Positions 14,344-19,607 of a stretch of 19,607 nt of DNA are shown one piece after another. The translations under genes were made by a program, and so were the position numbers. Under the pieces are notes generated by a model. That model made no database searches. It saw only the letters and a program-made list of their open reading frames with translations, and was not told the DNA's origin. This DNA is from an archaeon (GTDB lineage: Archaea; Asgardarchaeota; Hermodarchaeia; Hermodarchaeales; Hermodarchaeaceae), in assembly GCA_016550485.1 (NCBI GenBank), contig JABXGV010000060.1, positions 1 to 19,607 on the forward strand, written 5' to 3'. The stretch's first letter is position 1. Each line of letters begins with the position of its first letter.

Positions 14344-14832
14344 ATGTCAGTTGCACCAAAAGCTAAGAGTCCAACGAAAAGAGAAAGTAAGATGATAAGC
14401 GACTTCGAGAAGGCTATGGGATCAGATTGTGTTGAGTCACTTTTTCTCAGAGAGCGCAGCATAATGTTTACCGTTAAGCCAAGTGCAATGCTGAAAGCTG
14501 TGGAGTTCATGAAAGAGAAATGGGGGCTTTACCATTGCTCGACCATCACAGGCATGGACCTAGAGGGTGGAAAGCTTGCAGTCATCTACCATTTTGAAGC
14601 TCAAGGCGTCACTGTGAACGTGAAGGAGGTTGTTCCCACCGCGAAGCCTGTGGCTGATTCCATTGTTGCCTTGATTCCTGGTGCAGAATTTTACGAACGG
14701 GAAGTATTCGATATGATTGGCGTTGAATTCAAGGGGCACCCCGACCTTAGGCGGCTTGTGCTCCCAGAAGACTTCCCGAAGGGCGTCCATCCACTACGTA
14801 AGTCTTGGAAGTCACCGAGGGCTGACAAATAG
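14344..14832 (+). CDS. nuoC: Complex I-like subunit C (30-kDa type)
   Basis: A 162-residue peripheral-arm subunit that packs against B and D. The defining C-terminal motif is present: EREVFDMIGVEFKGHPDLRR followed by LVLPEDFPKGVHPLRK (about residues 119-155). The preceding strands (STITGMDLEGGKLAVIYHF) match the NuoC/EchD fold. The length is close to hydrogenase EchD and NuoC, with no D fusion. ATG 14344 has GGAGG 8 bases upstream. The first 20 residues are basic and probably disordered. Transcription then meets the convergent mtd gene, so no NuoD follows. Confidence 0.9.
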   Translation: MSVAPKAKSPTKRESKMISDFEKAMGSDCVESLFLRERSIMFTVKPSAMLKAVEFMKEKWGLYHCSTITGMDLEGGKLAVIYHFEAQGVTVNVKEVVPTAKPVADSIVALIPGAEFYEREVFDMIGVEFKGHPDLRRLVLPEDFPKGVHPLRKSWKSPRADK

Positions 14833-14889
14833 CCCCGGATGAATAAACTTACAGCGGATACAGCTTGTATTTAGTAGCGAATCTGCTCC

Positions 14890-14907
14890 GAACTAGAGAC
14901 CTAGTTC
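14890..14907. terminator. Perfect stem-loop between convergent nuoC and mtd
   Basis: GAACTAG (14890-14896) pairs exactly with CTAGTTC (14901-14907) around the loop AGAC. It lies in the 129-base spacer where two transcripts converge and could act on either strand. No clear T-run adjoins it. The rest of the spacer shows nothing. Confidence 0.35.
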
Positions 14908-14961
14908 TCACTAGATAGGTGTGCCTTAACAGTCTAGTCTGAGGTATATGATGAGATTCTC

Positions 14962-15801
14962 TTAGGTCGGTTTGTCGTGGAGTTTGATTTTCCTTCCGAT
15001 TTTTCCGTCTTTTAGGTGGGGTGAGCGGCAGACACTATCGCCGTCCTTTTCTAGTTCACGAGCCTCATCAGCAAGCCGTGCTGCGGCACGCATAGTCTCG
15101 TGAGCTGCTGCCACCAAGGCTATGTATTTCTCCCGTTCCTTTGTTTTGAAGCAGCCTGTAACGGAGATGTTGGCAACAGACGCTGCCAGTTCATATGCCG
15201 CGTGAGCTTTAGCGTGAGCATATGGATTCGAGAAGTGCCCTGCCGCCGCGGCTTTTGTGGCACTAACCACAATGGTGGGCAACTTTGGTGTTTTACCTGC
15301 CATTATATTTGCAAACACCTTATCTAGCTCAATCTGCACCAAACGGAATGCTCCAGTGGCTGCGAGTACTCTTATTACATCCGCGTTGAAGAGACTCATT
15401 TCCACGGGATCAAGGAATTCTCGGCGTGCCCCTATCATCGAGTCCGCTTGAAGAAGTATATAGCCGTACCCTTCCTGGGCTAACGCCTCCCTTTCGTCTT
15501 TCTTCAGCATATCTGAGAGGATGATGACAGGGATGCCAGCTGCCTTTACCATTTCCCGAGCCTTTGCTGGACCCTTTAAGCCAGCATTGGGACTGGGAAT
15601 CAAAACTACTTGCGGTTTCTGTTCGATTAGGATTTTAGCGATTTTTTCAGCTGCAGCCTCGTCCATCTTTGCGCCAGAGCCAACAACGATAACGTTGAAG
15701 TTCTTTCGGTCAGCCCGTTCATCAAAGAGGAGCTCAAGTATGGGCGAAGTTCCGATGTTTCCTAGTTTCAAAACACCTAACAAAAATGGTTTCTCGCTCA
15801 A
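14962..15801 (-). CDS. mtd: F420-dependent methylenetetrahydromethanopterin dehydrogenase
   Basis: Mtd reversibly oxidises methylene-H4MPT to methenyl-H4MPT with coenzyme F420, a step of the archaeal C1 (reductive acetyl-CoA, methanogenesis or methylotrophy) pathway. Its 279 residues match the usual length of about 276-283. Family blocks are easy to see: KLGNIGTSPILELLFDERADR near the N-terminus, VVGSGAKM, then MIGARREFLDPVEMSLFNAD, VLAATGAFR, and the C-terminal NPYAHAKAHAAYELA. The start is TTG 15801, with AAGGTG about ten bases upstream; the frame is open further 5' but offers no better start. It is last in a run with fpoF and the unknown gene (gaps of 33 and 122 bases), tying F420H2 production to F420H2 oxidation. 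Confidence 0.93.
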   Translation of the reverse strand: MSEKPFLLGVLKLGNIGTSPILELLFDERADRKNFNVIVVGSGAKMDEAAAEKIAKILIEQKPQVVLIPSPNAGLKGPAKAREMVKAAGIPVIILSDMLKKDEREALAQEGYGYILLQADSMIGARREFLDPVEMSLFNADVIRVLAATGAFRLVQIELDKVFANIMAGKTPKLPTIVVSATKAAAAGHFSNPYAHAKAHAAYELAASVANISVTGCFKTKEREKYIALVAAAHETMRAAARLADEARELEKDGDSVCRSPHLKDGKIGRKIKLHDKPT

Positions 15802-15923
15802 TTCAGTCGCACCTTCATTAGAGAGTATGAGTGGCTTTTGGAGTGCTCTAATGAGAAAAGTGTTTGTATTCTTAGTGAATCACGATACTCATACTGAAGC
15901 TCGTGTTGGGCAAAATGGGAGAC

Positions 15924-16934
15924 TTATTCGTCCCCGAGTACCCAGATGTCTGATTCGTAGAACATACCGTGTCCAGCTACCACACGATATTTTCCTTTCT
16001 TTATGCATTTGAAGAAATCGAGAAAGGCGGATTTGGGTAACCGTAGGAAATAGGGAAACCGTCCGTGATACATTTGGTCTCGAAGATTCTGTTCACCATA
16101 TTCCTCAAGAAGTAGTTTTATTGGACCTGCGGTCGGCTGTACCCAGATGACTACTTTCTCCTTTTGCTCTTCTTCCATCCTCTGAAGCGCGGCGAGTTCA
16201 ATCCTTCCAATCCATGTTGCCTTTCCATCCCTGAGCAGCACTGTACCACGACTTGTAGCTAGTGCCCTGTATCCCATTTTTTCCAGCTCTACAATATCCT
16301 CTGGCTTATATCTAGTATAGAGTTCTTGGAATTCGGTTTGGGGTTCAACATCTAACTCCAGCGTGAAATCGAGTAGTTTGTGAATCTTTTCTTGGTACGC
16401 GCCTGGGACAACAACTTCAAAAGCACCCTTCTCCATCCTTTGTAGGAACTCGTCTAGGCCCTCTAGGCGCCTATATGTGAGTTCGGTTTTTCTTGATGGA
16501 GCTACAGGTGTTATAATTGACTGGGAGGGGGCCTGCTGTATTTCTTGCGTCGTTGGGGGTCTATCGGAGATAAAGAGCTGGGTTACGGTTTCTTCATCTA
16601 GTTTCATATATGCTCGCATTACCCGTTTGTGCACTTTCCCCGATTGTAAGAACCTTACTTGGATATCTTGACTAATTGTGGCTTTGGGTGAGAGGGGGTT
16701 GAGAATGTGGAAAAACACGGGACCTGTTGCGCTTTGAGCTAAGGTGTTATAAATCAGGAAATCGCCTTGAACGAAGATACTTCCGTACTTGTTTTCACCA
16801 GGAGAGAAAACAAGATAGGAGTCAGTAGTATTTGTAAGCTTGTAGGGAATCGAGATAGTTTCTCCCTGGATGATTCGTTTTATTCGCCCAAATTGAACCT
16901 TGATATCTTCAAAGTTCCAGGTCCGTTTACCCAT
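15924..16934 (-). CDS. Unrecognised 336-residue soluble protein between fpoF and mtd
   Basis: I do not recognise this family. There is no signal peptide, membrane helix or Cys cluster (only C310). Residues 1-115 are rich in alternating hydrophobics (TISIPYKLTN, GSIFVQGDFLIYN, GPVFFHIL), like an all-beta, Ig-like sheet domain. Residues 122-150 are a Pro/Gln/Ser/Thr-rich linker. Residues 152-336 form an alpha/beta part with three similar helix-plus-strand pieces: LDEFLQRMEKGAFEVVVPG (160-178), LAALQRMEEEQKEKVVIWV (247-265) and LDFFKCIKKGKYRVVAGHG (305-323). A GTG at 16943 would add three residues; I prefer ATG 16934, 33 bases after the fpoF stop. Its place in the fpoF-mtd operon suggests a role in F420 or C1 electron flow, but no function can be read from sequence. 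Confidence 0.82.
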   Translation of the reverse strand: MGKRTWNFEDIKVQFGRIKRIIQGETISIPYKLTNTTDSYLVFSPGENKYGSIFVQGDFLIYNTLAQSATGPVFFHILNPLSPKATISQDIQVRFLQSGKVHKRVMRAYMKLDEETVTQLFISDRPPTTQEIQQAPSQSIITPVAPSRKTELTYRRLEGLDEFLQRMEKGAFEVVVPGAYQEKIHKLLDFTLELDVEPQTEFQELYTRYKPEDIVELEKMGYRALATSRGTVLLRDGKATWIGRIELAALQRMEEEQKEKVVIWVQPTAGPIKLLLEEYGEQNLRDQMYHGRFPYFLRLPKSAFLDFFKCIKKGKYRVVAGHGMFYESDIWVLGDE

Positions 16935-16967
16935 TCTAATCACAAGAGGATTACAATCTTTACACTT

Positions 16968-18011
16968 TCAGTGAGGTTGACGTGCCACTTTGGGTCTGGC
17001 TATTCGGCGTAACATATCAAGGTCTTCAGGAGTTACTTCTTCTCGTAAGAACTTGTTGGCAGCGAGGACCTCCTCTATTAATGCTTGACCTCGTTTTGTG
17101 CGTGTTAAAACCGTTGACCACTTACTCGGCGTCCCGGCTCCACCAACTGAGATATCCGCAAAGTCTGAGGCGAAATCAGTGCAATAGTGACAGCTAGGTT
17201 CTACCCACTCTGCTAAATCCTTTAACGGAACTTTAAGAGACTCCTTTGCTCCTCGTGGATAGACTAGCAACTTCCCCTTGATGTCGAGTTTCCGCAGTTT
17301 ATCCAATGATATACCTAACTCGCCAACAATTTTCTGCTGCATTAAGTCGTCGAAGCGAAATGTTTCGCTACAGAAAAGCCCGATTGTCATCACAACGGAT
17401 CGGTCTATCCGCTTTAATGGCGCGAGTCGCATCCTTTGCACTGCCTGAATATGGCAGGGGGTCCCTACAACGGCTAGCTGTTTTAGTTTTCTTTCCTTGA
17501 TGGCTTCAGCCAGTGCAACAAGATTAGCTGAACGTGTATATCGTGATTTGCTCGCTGCTAGAATCTCCTTGCGTGTCGTTGCTACCTGTGGCAGCGGAAG
17601 CCATGGACGCTCTGGATTAACGCCTGAGACTATAGCGCCTTCGATTTGTTCAGTGTCTAGCAGATGAAGTAATAGCCCAGTGACAACCCCACCATCTTGT
17701 GCACGCTTTCTAACAGCTTCATCTGCATTACGCAGAGCATAGGCTTGAAGAAACACACCTAGCGCGGGGTCCCGCTGGGCGTCACCGAAAACTTCAGCAT
17801 AGATAGGTCTGTAATCTTCGATCATTCGAGGACAGGATTTTGTACACAAGCCGCATTTTATGTCTTCCCCGACCAACGTGGGAACCGAGTCCTGCATTTC
17901 GATTATGCTTTTAGGGCAGGCTGCAACACAAGCACCGCAGCCACAGCAGCGCCCTGCATCGATAACCTTCTCTTTGAGTGTTTCAAATCCGAGCTTTTCA
18001 CTTGCCAACAT
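16968..18011 (-). CDS. fpoF: FpoF/FrhB-family F420H2 dehydrogenase subunit
   Basis: A 347-residue flavo-iron-sulfur protein that moves electrons between F420H2 and Fe-S clusters. The N-terminus has two cluster motifs: C22-x2-C25-x2-C28-x3-C32-P and C53-x2-C56-x3-C60-P. FrhB-family core motifs follow: AQDGGVVTGLLLHLL, VVGTPCHIQAVQRM, GLFCSETF and, near residue 275, CHYCTDFASDFADISVGG. Two clusters and the length of about 350 match FpoF/FqoF better than FrhB, which is shorter with one N-terminal cluster. The start is ATG 18011 behind GAGAGGTG. The gene order fpoF, unknown gene, mtd and the nearby complex I-like genes support a role as input module, although FpoF-like proteins can also reduce ferredoxin on their own, or serve other FrhB-type enzymes. 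Confidence 0.86.
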   Translation of the reverse strand: MLASEKLGFETLKEKVIDAGRCCGCGACVAACPKSIIEMQDSVPTLVGEDIKCGLCTKSCPRMIEDYRPIYAEVFGDAQRDPALGVFLQAYALRNADEAVRKRAQDGGVVTGLLLHLLDTEQIEGAIVSGVNPERPWLPLPQVATTRKEILAASKSRYTRSANLVALAEAIKERKLKQLAVVGTPCHIQAVQRMRLAPLKRIDRSVVMTIGLFCSETFRFDDLMQQKIVGELGISLDKLRKLDIKGKLLVYPRGAKESLKVPLKDLAEWVEPSCHYCTDFASDFADISVGGAGTPSKWSTVLTRTKRGQALIEEVLAANKFLREEVTPEDLDMLRRIARPKVARQPH

Positions 18012-18057
18012 ATGACACCTCTCGTGTAATTTTCGAGAGAGAAATGTGCGGTTAAGC

Positions 18058-18067
18058 TACTTAAATC
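18058..18067 (-). promoter_or_regulatory. Possible TATA box for fpoF-unknown-mtd
   Basis: On the minus strand this reads GATTTAAGTA, about 50 bases before the fpoF ATG and within the 97-base gap behind the osmC-like gene. A transcript would start near 18035 with a leader of about 20-25 bases. The match to a TATA box is modest. Confidence 0.35.
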
Positions 18068-18108
18068 TGTTAGAGTTAGGAAAACAACTAATTCCACAAG
18101 CGGAAACT

Positions 18109-18567
18109 TCAGGTTGGTGCCTTTTGTCCATTGATGGTGTGTTCAAGGCGGGTTGAACAGCTGACAGACCGGGTTACCATACAATACTTTTCGCTGAGTT
18201 CTATTGCTCGCGATATTTTCGCCGTGGCATCTGCATTAGTAAGCCTGATGTTCATGGTCACCATAACCTCCCGAAATCGCCATCCTCCTTCTGGAACTTG
18301 TTCGACCACACCACACCCTTCCATGGTAAGGCTATCAACAGATAGCTTCATTCGGTTGAGAAAGAAAGTAAAGGTTGTTAGATAACAACTAGCAATGGAG
18401 GATACAAACAGTTCCTGAGGAGTATAGGAGCCAGCTTGACCACCAAATTCTGGTGGAGAAGAGAGTGAAAGACCTGCCCTGTCTTTGAACCCAATATTGC
18501 CTGGATATTCACCAGGCCATGTTATCGCGACTTTAAATTCGTGAGATACAACTTCATCGGGATGCAA
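18109..18567 (-). CDS. OsmC/Ohr-family peroxide-reducing protein
   Basis: A 152-residue cytoplasmic OsmC-like protein. Members reduce organic hydroperoxides with two reactive Cys. Here these are C61 (TPQELFVSSIASCYL) and C129 (EKYCMVTRSV), both in the conserved settings on helices of the swapped dimer fold, and the active-site Glu (E52) is in TPQEL. The start is TTG 18567, confirmed by a clear GGAGG eight bases upstream; there is no Met before residue 73. It is transcribed on the same strand as fpoF but a 97-base gap with a TATA-like box lies between, so it is probably a separate unit. Oxygen or peroxide defence is plausible for an F420-using anaerobe. The exact substrate is unknown. Confidence 0.9.
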   Translation of the reverse strand: MHPDEVVSHEFKVAITWPGEYPGNIGFKDRAGLSLSSPPEFGGQAGSYTPQELFVSSIASCYLTTFTFFLNRMKLSVDSLTMEGCGVVEQVPEGGWRFREVMVTMNIRLTNADATAKISRAIELSEKYCMVTRSVSCSTRLEHTINGQKAPT

Positions 18568-18641
18568 GAACGGAACCTCCGTACACGAGATGATGAAACC
18601 CCTTTTGCTTTTTGAGTGCTTCCCAAACGCAATTTCTTCTC

Positions 18642-18659
18642 GTCAAACCTGTCAAATCT
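18642..18659. repeat. Tandem 9-base repeat abutting a TATA box
   Basis: GTCAAACCT (18642-18650) is followed directly by GTCAAATCT (18651-18659), one mismatch apart. The pair ends exactly where the CTTATAAG box begins. The position is that of a BRE or transcription-factor site, and it lies in the spacer between osmC and the hydrolase. Confidence 0.4.
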
Positions 18660-18667
18660 CTTATAAG
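18660..18667 (+). promoter_or_regulatory. TATA box for the MBL-fold hydrolase gene
   Basis: CTTATAAG is a perfect 8-base palindrome and a good archaeal TATA core. With about 25 bases of spacing, transcription would begin around 18690, only about 20 bases before the hydrolase ATG at 18712. No ribosome site is visible, so the message may be short-leadered or leaderless. Confidence 0.5.
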
Positions 18668-18711
18668 CCAAAACCTGAAGAGCCCACGATAACCCGTAGT
18701 CCGTGGATATT

Positions 18712-19599
18712 ATGGTGCAACAAAAACTTCAACGGGTAGCGGACCACATCTACCTAGTCCCCGGTGGAAACAAGGGACGGTTCCCGTATTCACACTCTGT
18801 TCTCATAGTCGACAACGAAACCGTCTTGATAGATACAGGCTGCGGTATTGAAACCCTAAAGCAGATACGAAAGGAGTACAGGATTGACTATGTGATAAAC
18901 TCGCATACGCACATTGATCACATCGCAGGCAACTGGCTGTTTCAAGATAAACCACTTTTTGTCCCAGAACAGGGGTTCACCAGCCGCGGTAGCCTAGTCA
19001 AACTTTCTCAGAGATTCGTAAACGAGCCGCTTGGCCCTCGCTGGCGGAAATTTGCCAGAGAAATCCTTGGCGTCCGCGATTGTGAACCAACAGACAGCTA
19101 CAACGAAGACACACGCTTTAGCTTCGGAGAGGTTACATTGACGCCAATCTACACACCTGGACACACTATTGATCACTACTGTTTCCTCGAAGAGACTGAA
19201 AGGATTCTCTTCTCCTTCGATTATGATTTGACCTCTTTCCCGTGGTACGGTCATGCAGAGTCCAGCCTTGCAGATTTCAGATCCTCAGTGAAAAGGCTGA
19301 AAGCACTTTCTCCAAAAATCGTCGTCTCGTCACATAAGGGCATCATCACTGAGGATATTGGCGCAAGATTCGATGCGTTCTATAATAAACTGGATGAAAG
19401 GAATGAAAGAATCCTTTCACTGTTGGGAAGTGGAAAAACGGTTGAGCAGCTAGTGGACCATGCGCCCATTTATGGTAGATTCCCGTATGTTAAGTCATTG
19501 TTGCGGTATTGGGAGGCTGTGATGATTTTGAAGCATCTCGAAGAACTAGAAAAGGAAGGTAGAGTACAGAGACAAGGAGAAAGTTACATTCGGCTTTAA
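18712..19599 (+). CDS. Metallo-beta-lactamase-fold hydrolase
   Basis: A 295-residue dinuclear metal hydrolase of the MBL superfamily. Metal-binding motifs: HTHIDH (H65, H67, D69, H70), His in YTPGHTIDH (about H151), Asp in LFSFDYD (about D170) and His in VVSSHKG (about H208). The HTHIDH motif and the final third, which resembles a small winged helix ending LEELEKEGRVQRQGESYIRL, are like LACTB2/glyoxalase II-type members rather than true beta-lactamases. GTG 18703 would add three residues; ATG 18712 fits the promoter better. Substrate unknown: thioester and nucleic-acid cleavage are both possible in this family. It ends 8 bases before the window does. Confidence 0.92.
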   Translation: MVQQKLQRVADHIYLVPGGNKGRFPYSHSVLIVDNETVLIDTGCGIETLKQIRKEYRIDYVINSHTHIDHIAGNWLFQDKPLFVPEQGFTSRGSLVKLSQRFVNEPLGPRWRKFAREILGVRDCEPTDSYNEDTRFSFGEVTLTPIYTPGHTIDHYCFLEETERILFSFDYDLTSFPWYGHAESSLADFRSSVKRLKALSPKIVVSSHKGIITEDIGARFDAFYNKLDERNERILSLLGSGKTVEQLVDHAPIYGRFPYVKSLLRYWEAVMILKHLEELEKEGRVQRQGESYIRL

Positions 19600-19607
19600 G
19601 CCCGCCA

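Overview
The window comes from an archaeon. The evidence is an A/V-type ATP synthase (subunits I and K), a TtuA/Ncs6-family tRNA-thiolating enzyme, an F420-dependent methylene-tetrahydromethanopterin dehydrogenase (Mtd), an FpoF-like F420H2 oxidase, TATA-type promoter elements, and frequent TTG/GTG starts behind GGAGG-type ribosome sites. I cannot name the lineage. An uncultured archaeon with F420/H4MPT C1 metabolism fits (the deep thaumarchaeotal/bathyarchaeal or Asgard side, for example), but nothing here proves it. No methyl-CoM reductase gene is visible.

Layout. 1-318 (+): C-terminal end of a TtuA/Ncs6-family protein. 359-4209 (-): atpI-atpK, where K carries eight tandem proteolipid hairpins. 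4481-6004 (+): cysteinyl-tRNA synthetase. 6071-12307 (-): membrane arm of a complex I-like enzyme, transcribed J1-J2-K-L-M-N. 12503-13237 (+): mobB and a 62-residue protein. 13399-14832 (+): the A, B and C subunits of the same kind of complex. 14962-18011 (-): an fpoF-like gene, an unrecognised 336-residue protein and mtd, apparently one operon. 18109-18567 (-): an OsmC-family protein. 18712-19599 (+): a metallo-beta-lactamase-fold hydrolase.

How the genes fit together (inference). Mtd can make F420H2 while oxidising methylene-H4MPT. The FpoF-like protein would oxidise F420H2 and feed a membrane-bound, ion-pumping complex I relative. The A/V-type ATPase would use the resulting gradient. The complex I-like enzyme is unusual. 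Its B subunit has the CxxC arrangement of group 4 [NiFe] hydrogenases rather than the CC pair of NuoB. Its K and J2 subunits look partly Mrp/MBH-like. Two acidic membrane residues conserved in bacterial complex I (NuoA E81, NuoK E72) are replaced by Ile and Val. The D, H and I subunits are absent from the window. The strongest leads are this hybrid complex, the eight-hairpin rotor protein, and the unknown protein between fpoF and mtd.
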